Below are positions 35,064 to 46,796 of a stretch of 64,000 bases of DNA, in pieces. Origin of the DNA: Panaeolus papilionaceus. Its lineage: Eukaryota; Basidiomycota; Agaricomycetes; Agaricales. Made by a program: the position numbers and the translations under genes. The notes beneath the pieces are model-generated. The model did no database searches, was not told the origin of the DNA, and worked only from the letters and a program-made list of their open reading frames with translations. Position 1 is the first letter of the stretch. Each line of letters opens with the position of its first letter. Location of the stretch: assembly GCA_015501605.1 (NCBI GenBank), contig JADNRZ010000004.1, positions 2,531,456-2,595,455 on the forward strand, written 5' to 3'.

Positions 35064-36089
35064 TTCACACCAGGTTAGAGCGCCTCCCGCAAAAATTGCT
35101 ATCTCTACAACTTGGTACGTATCATTTCACTGCCACTCACTCCCTTCTACTATTGACATTGAGTGAATTTCGCTCGATTTTCACATCAGGTCCTGCCCCT
35201 ATCAAGGCATGTTTAGATCTCATTAAACGCCATATCACGCTCTATATTCCAGGTCAGATGCAGGTTGTGTTCCGTTCTGTGAGTGTACCAAGCGGCTCGT
35301 GTCAACAATCCCCACGCAGAAGAGCACGTTCATTCATCTAGTGGTATTTTCAATATCTACCACGGAATGGATTTTGAACCTGTAACAAAGTGCGTTATAA
35401 TTAGTGGTATAGCTGAAGCCGACACTAAGTGCGTCTATTCTAGTCCTGTTTTCAAGCATGCACGATCCATATCCAACTCGTAAGCAGTTCAATGTCCCCC
35501 TTTTTTTCCATGCTGTTATCTGACACGGTCTCTGCGTCACCCCTGTCAGGTACTATACTGCGACAGACTGCATGTAATGTTGTAGCAAACCACATATCGA
35601 CATGATTCCAATCATGCTATCAAGTCAAAGACGACGTAGATGAGAGCTGGATCTGCCATGAAGATACGATCAAATGTCACAAGTTCATTCCACCAAAGAA
35701 GTATCACAGCAGGTCATAAGTTGTTTAACTGCTAACTGACCGACAACACACTGGACTGTTGACAATTCCTCGAAAATACACATATACAGGCTGTTCATAT
35801 TATCCATGAGAAGCTTATAAAGGCGACGGTGCTCATGGATATTCTTCCTTGCAATGGCGGGGAATCTGATCTTTACTGAATTGAACGAAATTAGATCAAC
35901 ACTTGTCCAGTGTCTAGTTTCTGCACTCAGCATCCCTATCGTGAGTTTCTTTGCTCCTTCTACCTTCTATCTCTTTAATTGACCGATCAACAGCTCTCCG
36001 CTGGTTGAACCCGTCAGGTGAGTACAAACATCACTGGAATCTCTCTGTTCAATAAATAGGTGCTGGCCACCTACACGCTACAATTGGTC
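35064..36089. other. No gene seen
   Basis: Right flank of the transposase gene. Only short open frames occur, and no terminal inverted repeat pairing with the left flank was found. Short intron-like borders occur around 35940-36060 but lead to nothing recognisable. Confidence 0.4.
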
Positions 36090-36672
36090 ATGATCTTCAA
36101 CAAGTCCGTCTTTGCGCTCCTCGCAATTGTGCTGCACATTCTTGCAGGTGAGCGCTCTTTCTTTGTCACCTTTGGCGGCTGAAGGAACCAGCGTAGCCAA
36201 ATATCGCACAAATACCGCACGTATAGTTCCTCTATCGCCTCCCCCATCACCGCTCACCGCAGCTACCTATCCATTTTCACTAGTCAACGAACTAGCCGAA
36301 AGACAGGCCAAATCCGTCGCTACCAAAGTCCATCATCATCGGACTCGGCTTCAGTTCTCCAGCTTCGTCATCTGTGTCCAATGCACAAGTATATGCCGAA
36401 GCTCAAGCTACACTCGATCATGCGTTGTGGGATGCAGAAAGGGAGTCTCTGCTAAGAGAAAGTTGGTGTGGAAGGTCGCTAAGCAGGCTCTGCGGAATGC
36501 GGCGGAGGGCACCAGCTCCTGCCGTCCCTACAACTACAGGCGCTACGGTTCCCCTTGTACGCCAATTATTTATGTCCTCCGCTTACTGATCTGCCCTTTC
36601 CCACAAATGGAAACTGTGGCGGATATGGATATGCTGGTATTAAACAATGCGTACCGGGTAGTAAGTACTTAA
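36090..36672 (+). pseudogene. Possible decayed secreted-protein gene
   Basis: An ATG at 36090 opens a typical signal peptide, MIFNKSVFALLAIVLHILA, followed by a donor GTGAGC. Downstream there is a Ser/Pro/Thr-rich stretch, and then in another frame near 36610 the short motif CGGYGYAGIKQCVPG, which looks like part of a small Cys/Gly-rich extracellular domain. The frames do not join cleanly, so either I missed an exon structure or the gene is broken. Confidence 0.3.
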
Positions 36673-38276
36673 TATCCTCCAGCTGCCGGACGAGCGAAAG
36701 CGGGCACCAACTTTGTCTCCCTTAGTATTCCCAATGGCAGCCGATCTCACTCAACATCTGCCGTGACACCATCCGACATGGTTTTTGTATCAGCTCCGGG
36801 AAGATGTTGAATGTGAGCGAAGACAGTGTTGGCAGTGGCGTTGGATGCTGACCGCCAGCAGAAAAAGGAGAATCACCCCAGGCTGCTGCTCCATCACCAC
36901 CTCTGTTGGTGGTAAAAATATGGTGTGAATATATGAGCTTGTGCAGTCATATCAGCTCGCTACACATATCATACGTCACCGACGTCTTGACGCGTTGATC
37001 ATGATGTGCGATCACCTGTCTGAGGTAAGCCTTGACACTTGTCCATCATTCAGAATTAATATTAATATTGTTGTTCCTGATGACGGTTACAATCTGAGCC
37101 TTGCACGTTTAGATCCCCAACATATACATTTGAAAGTTTAAATCCATCTAATCAGATGGATGAAATGAAGGCCGGAAATGTCCCTACCCGATTCAAGCTA
37201 AAAGGCAATTGTCATTTATCATCTGTAGGTGACAACATGGTACAAGAAAGGGTGGACAGCGTATGAAAGCATAGTGAGACAACATATAACATGCATGGCG
37301 GTATGCAGAGTAAGTGAACTGAAATTTGACAAATAGGTGGGGATATATGATGACGATGACAAGAAAGAGGTGGCATGCCTAAGGATGAGGAGTACGGGAT
37401 GTGGGTGAGAGGCGATTTTTCGAGCGGAGCATGCGTGCGAGATCGCGATATAACAGATGAAGACCAGCAGGGCTAAGATGGGATGGCGTTGATGCGATAT
37501 TTTCGTCGTTGGTGGAAACACATCGTCGTTTGATAAGTACGGGTTTTGCCAACGCGATTCGGGTAGGAAAAGAGCTTGTACCCTTGTAAGTATCGGTGAA
37601 AGTCCTTTCGGATTGGACAGTGTATCTGTTGGCAAGCCGGGATTTGTGACGCAAGGAATTTGGGAGTGTGTGTGAGCACAACAGGACACAAAGGTTGCGG
37701 CGACTAATGCCTACGACCACCATTGGGTGTTTTTGTGTCGTTGAGGGCTTGAGGGTCTGAAATGCTCCCTCTGGGGCTGTAAGTTTCGTTTCCCGATTGT
37801 GAAAGAAAAGAGCAGTTTATGCACCTTGACCCATTCACGGCAATCCCTAGGCCTCCCCCACACTACGTCCCCCACTGCGAATCGACGCGTCGTTTTGACG
37901 AGTTTTGCGAGTTCTCCTTGCGATGGACCTTCTTCATAAACGCTGTCGTTTTGGAGTGGTGAGGACTGTAGTGCATTCCGCTCGACGCTCGTAGATTCCA
38001 TCACCAGCTGACGCGTACTTGTCATTATTCGTCGCGAAACCCTGGCTTGGCCCAAGAGGGACCTTTTGTGGTACGGAAACAGGGTGAGAATGAGGGCACT
38101 TGCCTCACGGATGGAGCACATATTGTGGAGGAAGACGGTGAGCAACTCTGTGATGTGTTGGGAAGAGAAAAAGACAGCTAAAGTTTAAATGACAGACTCG
38201 CAACTATCACAAATACAGTGACGGATTCGACAGTCACCACCGCTCTCGTTTTCTTCTCTACACCGTCACTTCCCTT
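36673..38276. other. Gene-poor; minus-strand open frames of unknown status
   Basis: Two minus-strand open frames (37219-37689 and 37711-38145) occupy most of this stretch. The second contains RFAVGDVVWGRPRDCREW, whose GDxVW..9..W spacing is faintly like the start of a PWWP domain, ending at a possible splice donor. Nothing further supports either as a gene. Confidence 0.25.
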
Positions 38277-38597
38277 TTGTGTTCATTCATTACATCCATA
38301 GGCCACATCGAAAGCTGCGACAGCTCGTCGGATCCAGTTGACCCAATAACAAAGGTGCGCGACATTCAGTTTATTTCTTCATATCTGGTACCTCCTGACA
38401 TATACTATGTACATCCTCTCTCGCTTATCATCTTACCACAAGCCATGCTCCTCTACGCAGGAGACCTGACCGATACGGGAACGTTGATGGACTGGGAGAG
38501 GACGGCGTGGTTGGAGGGGCTTAACGTTGGTGTGTCTGTGTGTGTACGTGCGTGTGCTCTTCAACGATGGACATGTTCTGCTGACGAGGTTTCATGA
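38277..38597 (+). pseudogene. Possible metallophosphoesterase fragment
   Basis: The open frame contains LPQAMLLYAGDLTDTGTLMDWERTAWLEGLNV, which resembles the HAGDLTxxGT metal-binding segment of calcineurin-like phosphoesterases (Tyr in place of the usual His before AGD). The other metal-binding motifs (DxH upstream, GNHD downstream) were not found nearby, so this is at best a gene fragment. Confidence 0.25.
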
Positions 38598-39504
38598 AGG
38601 AATTGGGATGCAAATTCGTTTTCCCCAGCCTCCATTCCTCCCTTCCCCTCTCCTCTCCCACTCCGCCCTCTCATGACCCTGTAAAACGATCACAACTATC
38701 AGCACTACTAACCCTTCTCCCTCCACTCAGGATCGCAATAAATTCTCTCCCCGCTCACCTCTCCGCGCGCTAATGCCGCATGATTGGTACACCTCCAAGA
38801 CGGGTCGTCTAAGTTTAGAGTGAGGCCACCGCTGGGGGAGAGGAGTGGGTTGTTCATGACTTGCCAGTGGGTTTCTCTTCTTTTCTCTGGTCATGTCTTT
38901 GTGAGAAATGATAGCGATGATGCTATTGTTTTTGTTTTTATGAAATGACGATGAACATAGTGCTAACGTTTTGAAAACCGAAATCTAACAGTGGTCTCCG
39001 GAGTGTTGTAATTGGGCTCTGAGATACCCGTGCGACGCGAAGAGGATCCCGAAGCGAGATGTTTTGTGCGTCTTGAGCCTTTCCCTTCCCTTCCTTCTCC
39101 CTGTCCTTTCCTTTCTGCCCTTTTTCTCCCCCCCTCCTCTTCCCCACATACATCAAACCCACTGGCACGCTAACTTAACCCAGCCAAACCCAACTCAACA
39201 GACTAACAGACTCCCCGCGCTCCTCCATCCTAGACAAAATGGCGCGCGGGTAGGGTATGATGAGCTGTTTAAGGGACTTAAGAGGTGAGGCTGCGCATAA
39301 TTGTTTTTACAAGGTAAGACTCAAATCATTGACTCGCAATATGACAATATATATTCTCCTCGACTGATATGCAATTCCCTAGCCACCTACTTGACCTCAG
39401 AGTATTGACCCAACAAACCACCCATCAACCACATCCAATCCGACTTGCTCGCCGTTCTCCTCTCACTCAAGTACAACTATATGTAATTGTAATACGCAAT
39501 TTAA

Positions 39505-39650
39505 TTATAATATAATAATATTCGAAATAGCAAAACTAATTGAATAATAATAACAAATTGGATAATAATAATAATAATATTCGAATTATTCAATGTAATA
39601 ATTATAAATCCCAATAATAATAATACTTATAATTATTCCAATGAATATTC
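39505..39650. repeat. AT-rich microsatellite, (AAT/ATT)n
   Basis: A run of AATAATAAT-type trinucleotides is broken by ATTCGAATTATTC. It is low-complexity sequence seen directly. Confidence 0.85.
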
Positions 39651-39707
39651 ACGCATGAAAGGGAATGTCATCGAGTTGCGATCCCATTGAGTCCCTTTGT
39701 CGATTAT

Positions 39708-39796
39708 TCATCTTCTCGGCGAGGAAGATTGTAGAGAATACCGTGGAGAAGATTTTGAATCTTCCACGCCGAGAAGATGATTTGTTTCCCGCAGTG
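39708..39796 (-). repeat. Short CACTG-ended palindromic repeat, copy 2
   Basis: Reverse-complemented, this copy starts CACTGCGGGAAACAAATC like the copy at 15586. It forms a longer palindrome: CATCTTCTCGGCG near one end and CGCCGAGAAGATG near the other, with GAAGATT/AATCTTC inside. The flanking trinucleotide TAT is next to the CACTG end in both copies. Confidence 0.7.
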
Positions 39797-40014
39797 TATG
39801 ATCGCGCCTATTAATATCTTGGAAAGGTGACCATGTCAAAAATTATTATATGAGCAAAGGGAGACGAGGCGCTAACCTCTCAGTGACCTATGATCAGAGC
39901 AAGAAGTCTGTCCAGCTTCCGTCAGAATATTTTTTCAGCCTCGGCGGAACAGGTGTTCGTCGTGCGTAGCCATAATTCCGGTCAATGAGGGCAAAGTCTA
40001 GGGCTATTATCTTA

Positions 40015-41079
40015 TCATATTGGAGAGGCACCGTTCATTGTTTCAAAGTATGCGACCCGTTCCATTTGATTTCCAGTGTGGGCGTAAATTCGCTCAACAA
40101 CAATGCAAGGTAGTGTATTTTGCGGTTCGATAATTCTCACCTGTGCTCGAGGGGTTCTACAACGGCAGCTAATGTAGCGACCTGGGTGCTGCCTTGTAAG
40201 TCAAAGCCAGGTGTGCCAATCAACACCAGAAGAACCTCGGTGATGGGGGTGGTCATGCTAAAGACTTGAATCTCGGGTGTATACCCTTCCAAACGTGCGA
40301 CCATGTCATCGTTTTTATCGCCTGAAAAAGCGCGAATGAACTGATACATAGGGAGAATGTCAGCTGCTACCAATCATATGAGAAGATAAACAACGCACGT
40401 ATGATTCCCCGCTACCAGAGGCACCGAGAATCCTGCGTTGGATTTGTAAGTTTAGTACCAGGCGTGTAGGTGAAAAGAACGAGGTTTCACATACTGAAGG
40501 TGTAACAGAATAACGATGACTCGTGGGAGAATACCTTGCATGGCAATCCGTAAAACCGCGTTTCTCCCTAAGAAAGGGGAGTCCCAGTTATCCTTATTAA
40601 CTTTACGACCCGCCTGGGTCTCTCTCTCGCGTAGTGGAAGTCCTTGAACCTTCCTGGGCTCATAGGGTTTAGCGTAGTGACTATTGCCTATGTCCCAAAG
40701 CGAGGGGTACTTCTCGCCTCCGTCCGCTTGTTGGACCTTTGCTCGGTCCAGGTTTATTTCCTCTGCAATCATGGGGATAGCTGATACCGTATTTAGCGCT
40801 GACTTCTCTACATCCCTACCGTATCGCTAAGAAGAAGATCGTGAGCTCACACTGGTCAAGGATTGGTGAACACGTACCAGCCCCGATACTGCTTTCTTCA
40901 GTTTCAATCTCGAGTCGACCCAAAGATAATTTCATGCATTCTACCAGCCGCCAAAATCTTGGAAACCTTGGAGAGGAACCCATCCATGTCGATCTCACCG
41001 TTCCTGACTCTACCATCACGTCAGTCAGGTACAGCATATCCGATACCCCCAGCTGTCGAGAAGGAGCGTCAACTGACAC
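40015..41079 (-). pseudogene. Truncated G-domain paralog with ruined P-loop
   Basis: Minus strand. A first exon near 40850-41079 (..VSDMLYLTDVMVESGTVRSTW..) and one near 40480-40800 (..MIAEEINLDRAKVQQADGGEKYPSLWDIGN..RVIVIL) precede a 34-nt exon (about 40400-40433) encoding the P-loop remnant LGASGSGESY, with Glu where Lys should be. Next come VLLVLIGTPGFDLQGS, a G3-like motif, and a last exon RIYAHTGNQMERVAYFETMNGASPI ending at 40015, which matches the strand after the G3 helix in the two longer paralogs. The G4 motif and the rest are absent. It lies directly downstream of the intact paralog in the same orientation, so it is probably a decayed tandem duplicate. It may still be expressed as a short protein. 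Confidence 0.5.
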
Positions 41080-41609
41080 CAGCGGTTCAGCCCCATCCCG
41101 CTAGATCTAGACCGCATAGTCCTACGCGACCAGTGAAGAGTTTGATGTAACTGGGCAATCCAGTCAGGAGGATTTGAAGATGGCTCTAACGACTCGGATA
41201 AGTGGCCCTTATATCCTCTCAAGTCACATTAATGTTAGTATACATATGACACACGTTGATATGCGTCGACATAACAGGTAAACATTACCGCAATAATCAT
41301 TGGGTAGATCTCAATCAAGCGCCATTGAACACAGTCATTCAATACCCAACCACGAGAGCATTGTGGCCATAAGAGCCCCATGGACTACCTGGAATGAGGT
41401 ATGTATTGATCACCGATTTGAACGAGTGCATCTGAGGGGTACGTGAGCGCACTGAGCGTCGTCACCTCCCTTGAGACCTGTTTTAGACTCGAGATCAATA
41501 GCATTTCCCTCACCGCGATGTTCCTGTGGAGAACTGAGAGTAAATAGATGAAACCCCCGTGTCTGGAGATGAGACCGAACCGTAATTTAAATCGGATCAG
41601 GGTAGGTAA

Positions 41610-43894
41610 TTACAGATGAATAATATGATTCACTTGGCTATCTTGATTTCCTGCTTCGACTGGCCGCAAAATTCCCTTCCCTGCCTGTGTTTCCTCCACC
41701 CCAGCCCCTTGGCTCATTTCTAACTGCAATTGTAACCATATCCGGACGTGACATTGCCGTACCAATGCCCAGGTCAGCTTCCTCACTGCATCCTTTCCCT
41801 CATCGAGCACAAAGCGTCCAACCCTCGTCAAATCGGCAGTGGAACTGTTGCACGTTAAAACACTCTTCCAGGCTCCTTCCGTTAAAGCCTTTTCGTTTTG
41901 CTCCCCCTTTGTGCGAGACTCCACAGTATCCCAATTTGTTGACAGAAAGGCCATTCGGTCATAATTATCCTCGCCACAAATATTCAGGGCAATCTGGAGC
42001 AACTTCTGCTGGAATTTTTCGTTTGCTCTCTCTATGGGGTCAAAGTATATGACGCCGTTCACTCTGATGCAGCGACCCGATCTGGAGGACGGGAGTAGTA
42101 AGTCAATAATCACGTCATCAATGAAAGTGCGAGTACCTATCTTTAAGCGCATCCGAGATGATTTTCAAAGTCTCCATGTCTTTCATCGCGCTTGAATCAA
42201 ACCCTGGGGTATCGAGAAGGACTAGATCACCATGCGCGTTGGGGATGGAGACCCTGATAGGTTTTACATCCCTTGTTTTCGACTCCATATCTTGATTTAT
42301 CATATCGTTAACCCACGGCCTATTCTGGGTATCAAACATCGATATGAACTACCTTTTGATGAGATTTTTACTCTTTCGATATGTAGGTGGAACACTCACC
42401 GTGGACCTGCCAGTTCCTGTTTTTCCAAGAAGCCTATTCGTTATGTTAGGGCAGATGAGATGGTTTAATCACATACACATACAGGATGACGACATCCGCA
42501 GGCCGTATTTCGTCCAAGGTTATAGCAGACAGGTGGTTTTTGGAATCGGAAAACATAGAGCGCCAATTTTGTTCCTCCATTACCTGTCTCTGAAGCATCA
42601 TTGCCTGCCGACGGCAAGGATTCGGTTCAGGTCTATCATTGCACTGCATTAAAATGGCAGTTGATATCACAGATGTAACTTCACGTTCTTGACGATCATC
42701 CTGAGCGATTCCGCCTTGGTGAAAATCCGATTTCTGTGGGGAGGTCACTAGCAGCGAGGTAAGAGTAGGGTTTTACGGCACCTTTGTACCCGCGATCTCC
42801 TTTAATTTCAACAACCATCCTTCATCATGACTCGGAGCTTTAAAGCCCACATTTTGATTGGCTATAGCCCGCATGTCTTCAACAATCTTTGCTTTTCCTT
42901 GTATAAGCGAAGCTGCAAGATATGGGTGGGTCGTCATAGCCGATTGGTTCCCAAGAGCCGCTTCTATGATCTGAAGTGTGAAATCCAGTGTAGAATATTG
43001 CTGCTGCAATATTTCTGGAGCACCGAACAACTTAAGAATACTCAATGCTGCGTCAAAGGTGTTATTGAAGGTCCCGATCTCACATCCTTGTCCAAGGAAA
43101 TCCTGAAACGATGGTGTTCTATAGACAGTTTTTTCAGGACAGAAAAGAAGAACCTACCTTCCAGTTCTCATTCTTTAAGAGATTGTATCGGTGGTCCGCA
43201 TGGGCCTTCAGGCGGTCGTTCCACATGAGGTCCCACATCGTAGTCATCACGACTGTCCTTCGAGCCGCATCTTTCCCGCCAAGCGATTCGAGTACTTTGA
43301 TGGTCTTCGACTTACTGCGTGGCGCCCTATTATCGCTAATACGATCCACGTAGAGTAACCTATCCACGGTCTGTACCGCACTGAGATATCTTAGATATTA
43401 TTTGGATAGGTTCACTATTCGATTGACACTCACTTTGTCTTCTTCCATTTTTCAATCTCTGATTTGGTCTGCGCATCTGACTTGTCCTTATCACATAAGC
43501 CGGGAGTGTCAACGAAGATGATAGGTTTATCCGTCCAAAGGTCGAGGAATTGGTGATCCATTCGGTAGGCCACAATTTGAGCGGGTCCAGGGGTAAGCTT
43601 GTGGTCAGCTATGCCCGTTATATTCGTCTCTCCAGGCGCTTGTGAAGCTAACTTCTCTATAAACTGTTGGAAGATAACCCTACTGTATCAGTCAGTCAAA
43701 CAAAATAGCATACGTTGCTCTTCCCTCCTCCTGTGGGGCCAATCAAGCTTGTGATTGTCGTCAGAACCTCAGAAGTGACCCTGAGTTAACGCTCACATGA
43801 TTATCGTGCAACCCTTTAACTCTTCTTTGCTAACGACCTGACAAACCTTGACCATCGGGGCCCTTTGGCTGGAGACTGAAGTTCTGACCGACAT
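41610..43894 (-). CDS. Tandem two-G-domain P-loop GTPase-like protein, paralog
   Basis: Minus-strand gene with the same nine-exon plan as the gene at 9840-12319. Exon 1 is 43797-43894 (MSVRTSVSSQRAPMVK..). A 34-nt exon (43714-43747) carries Walker A GPTGGGKSN. The next exon has FIEKLASQAP.. and IIFVDTPGLCDKDKSD, and after it VVMTTMWDLMWN (G4-like). A helical linker follows, then a second 34-nt exon (42400-42433) encoding LLGKTGTGRST, with Arg in place of the Walker A Lys, then VLLDTPGFDSSAMKD and FLSTNWDTVES, and stop at 41610. The N-terminal domain should bind nucleotide. The second, without the Lys, may be a pseudo-GTPase. Function is unknown; AIG1/septin-like relatives oligomerise at membranes. 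An upstream in-frame Met at 43975 is possible. Confidence 0.78.
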
Positions 43895-44196
43895 TCTGAT
43901 CTTGGATGAAAATGGCGGATGATGAACTGTTAACACCTGAAAACGAAGCGCTTGAAACTCACGTTGGTGCGTCAAAGTTTCAATCTTTTCTCAAGCAGAT
44001 ACAGAGTTGGTCAGCAGTTAGTCGAGTATATGTCAAAAACAATGTATGTCATCCTAATATCCCGACAGGCGGTATCGATGGCAGGATGTGACGGAATGAC
44101 GTATTTGTGACCCAAGATTCAAACAGTAAGGTATTTATATCCCAGGCAGCATAGTACATCCTAGCGTGCTCTACTGACTAGGTTGGTCCACCGACT

Positions 44197-44703
44197 TCAC
44201 CGCTCTTGGGCTTTTTCAAACCTTTTGATTCCATTACGAAGGTCGGCCTCAAGTGCGCTAAGAGAAGCTACAACAGTACTGACATAAATCGCGACAACAA
44301 TAGTGTCGTTGTACGCTCTGTAGACGCCCTCAAGCACCAACTGACATACGTCACCCAACCCCTGCTTGAGATGTGTAGGTACGAGGGATAAGACTAAGTG
44401 AACGTCGAGACTTGGAGCATGAACGGCGAGCGATAAGTTGATGAGACAGTTAAGGAGGAGGCTGTTGGCGACAGCGATGCACGCTGCCGGCGCCCCTCCC
44501 AGGGGTTGTGAAAACAGAATGACGACGCCGCCAATTGGGACGTCCGTCGTCGCTAAGCCGTTTTGAACAGCCAGGGCGGGCTTCTGCGTCCCTGCCTGGA
44601 CGTTGCGTTGAGATGCTTTGTGTGTGGAGCCCAGTGAGTGCGTGCTGGCTCTTGATCGATTCTCTGTCTCATTCAAGTTCTTTTCGGGATAGGCAGTAGA
44701 CAT
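44197..44703 (-). CDS. Hypothetical protein with hydrophobic segments
   Basis: This is a single open frame of 168 codons on the minus strand, starting at 44703 (MSTAYPEKNLNETENRSRAS..). After a polar N-terminus it has hydrophobic stretches (GGVVILFSQPLGGAPAACIAVANSLLLNCLINLSLAV, and IVVAIYVSTVVASL) that could be membrane segments, and a charged end (ALEADLRNGIKRFEKAQER). It is not recognised. It lies just upstream of the tandem G-domain gene and could be independent of it. Confidence 0.4.
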   Translation of the reverse strand: MSTAYPEKNLNETENRSRASTHSLGSTHKASQRNVQAGTQKPALAVQNGLATTDVPIGGVVILFSQPLGGAPAACIAVANSLLLNCLINLSLAVHAPSLDVHLVLSLVPTHLKQGLGDVCQLVLEGVYRAYNDTIVVAIYVSTVVASLSALEADLRNGIKRFEKAQER

Positions 44704-45622
44704 TGAGGAGAAATTAGGAGGTCGGATCCAAGATGGATGAGAAGATGTTTCTCCGAGCCTTCTTTACTTGCCAACAACGCAACTCGAAAGCCGTCATCCG
44801 CGCAGCGTTCTGTTACGACCCCACAGCCTTTTCGGAACCGTGCTAACACTATTATCTTGTCATGTTTCTCGCTTCTTCATGCTACCAGTTGGTCTGTCGC
44901 TGCGATATAATCCAAACAAGATGGGCGATTTAAACTATGTTGATTTATCGTCCCGCTTGAGTGGATGGGGACGCTGGTTTTCGGCTTCCGGATCAGACAA
45001 ACAAACAGCCATACAAACAATTATTTCTTATCTTATCCCCTCCTCCTTCTCAATTCGACGAGTGTTTTTTACGAGCAACCCAATCTAAGCAATGCATAAA
45101 GGTATTCATAGATAAGTTGTCCCGCACATAACGCAAGGAAATGTAAAGAATAGCCCTTCGCTGGTAAGTATCAACCCGAAGACGACGATTTGTACAAATG
45201 ACGATCGCGATGACATTGAAACAAAACCCCAGGAAGCAATGCAAGGATGTACACCACGTAAGATATATACATCGTGACAATCTCACTCATAATCACCTAG
45301 GATTTTCCCCCGCGAAATTGAGAGTCAAAGATAAATTTCATCGTTCGGGCCACAGGCCAATGCGTAGATCACATCCCTCGTTCATAGGTGCATTTCCTAC
45401 CCCATTGAGGACTGCGTTATCAATTTGTACGTAGCTATTCTTGATTATTTTTCCTTTCGCGTGGGCGCCACCTCGACTTGAGCGCATCGCACGCATGCCG
45501 TTACCTACCCCATCGTTTGCTAAATTTTGCCTCGGTCTCGAATATTAGTTCAGATGTGCTCCGTGATAGAGGTGGTGGTAGATCTAAATTGAACTCTATG
45601 GCGGCACAACCAGCGTCACCAG
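44704..45622. other. Intergenic, left flank of retrotransposon
   Basis: No convincing gene is seen. The last bases before the LTR (..CAACCAGCGTCACCAG) read on naturally into the sequence after the right LTR (CGTCATCAACACC), as expected for an insertion into a CACCAGCGTCA-type repeat. Confidence 0.5.
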
Positions 45623-46641
45623 TGTGGAGGAGAAAGGTGTTTCCTCGTAGGATGTGAATAGTTTGGTGTGAGTGTGAGACCGATGAAGGGACGGCGATTG
45701 AATAGACAAAAGTTCCCAAGCGAGGGAACAGTGTGAGTTGTGAGGTAAGGCTTGGGTGAATATAACAGATGCTCTCTATGCTCTTGAAGTCTCGCGCGCG
45801 CTCGGTATAGCGATGGGCTCAAAAACTCGAAGTGAGGGAAGATAAGAAAGATAAATTTTAGTTACTCGTCTACGTAGGTATAAGTGAGAGTTGGACTCCG
45901 GGCGCACGCGTGCTCATGCGTCACCTGGCCTGTCCTGTACACGATTCGTTGTAGCTACCAAGAAGAGAACATGTGGAAAATATGTCCACAAGGAATGAAA
46001 TTTGTACCTAAGAGTCCGTTTTGAAATAAGAAATAAGTACCATTCCTCTTTCTCGCGACTGATAATCCTTCGAACAAACGACGCACGCTTCTACGCGTCC
46101 TCAACGAGGTGTCCAAGCTCACTAGTGGGTCCCCATTCCACTAGGAGGAGCGGAGCGCGTCATTGTGTCCAAGAGACCATAGCGCGATAAGAGGAGAGGT
46201 GTAGAAGGTGAAATGATTGTGGAATGATGGTGTGTACGACTAAATAAGGAAAGCGCGGCTGTCGCGATGGAGGATTTCGAAGGTGAAAGGTAATGTGGAC
46301 GTATACGGGAAACCGAGTAAAGGGTAACGAATAAGAGATGAGAATGGAAATGGGGTCGAATGATAATGTACGAGAAACGAAGTATTAGTAACGTACTAGA
46401 GCCAGACCGGTCCTTCGAGTATCGCGCTTGAGGTTCTTGACGTTGGTTGAGGTCAATGATGGCCGGCTCTTGGCGTGATCTGAGAGTGAGATGATTTTTG
46501 TTAGTTGATCGCGGTTGGGCGCGACATGTGAGTACTGCGGTTGAGCGCGATTTTTAATAAAATAAATGAAATATATTTTGAAGGAAAAATAAAACAAATA
46601 AAGCAATTAATTCTACGAGTAGCCCATGAATCCCTTCCACA
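45623..46641 (-). repeat. 3' LTR of the Ty3/gypsy element
   Basis: 1019 bp, apparently identical to 53902-54920. On the sense (minus) strand it is preceded by a short purine-rich run, AAGGACGGGG, the likely polypurine tract. The short open frames inside it are shared by both copies and are unlikely to be genes. Confidence 0.95.
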
Positions 46642-46796
46642 GTGCCCCGTCCTTAAAATGTTGTCCCCAACATTCAAGTGGATGCAATGGAAAGAATAAT
46701 GGAAAGGTGGGCGACTCGCGAAGTAAAGGAAGTGGAGAGAATAAAGACCGAGAAAAACAAAAGAAAATGGAAAGAATTAAGTAAAGTATGAAATAC

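Larger units (their letters stand above)
38598..40014. other. Gene-poor, AT-rich stretch
   Basis: I found no convincing gene. A 49-codon minus-strand frame near 38720-38870 (MNNPLLSPSGGLTLNLDDPSWRCTN..) is too short to assign. The stretch includes an (AAT)n-rich microsatellite and a CACTG-ended palindromic repeat. Confidence 0.4.

Noticed and set aside
30890..35345. CACTAATTTC near 30904 and CTAGTGG near 35340 as the CACTA ends of the Tnp2 element
   Set aside because: Beyond the five-base CACTA/TAGTG core the two sequences do not match as inverted repeats.
36600..36665. CBM1 cellulose-binding domain from CGGYGYAGIKQCVPG
   Set aside because: Only the first half of the pattern is present; the second pair of Cys and the YxQC end are missing in every frame.
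45623..46641. Short open frames inside the LTRs (for example 46002-46190 and 46385-46606) as genes
   Set aside because: They are repeated identically in the other LTR, have no recognisable content, and LTRs do not normally code.
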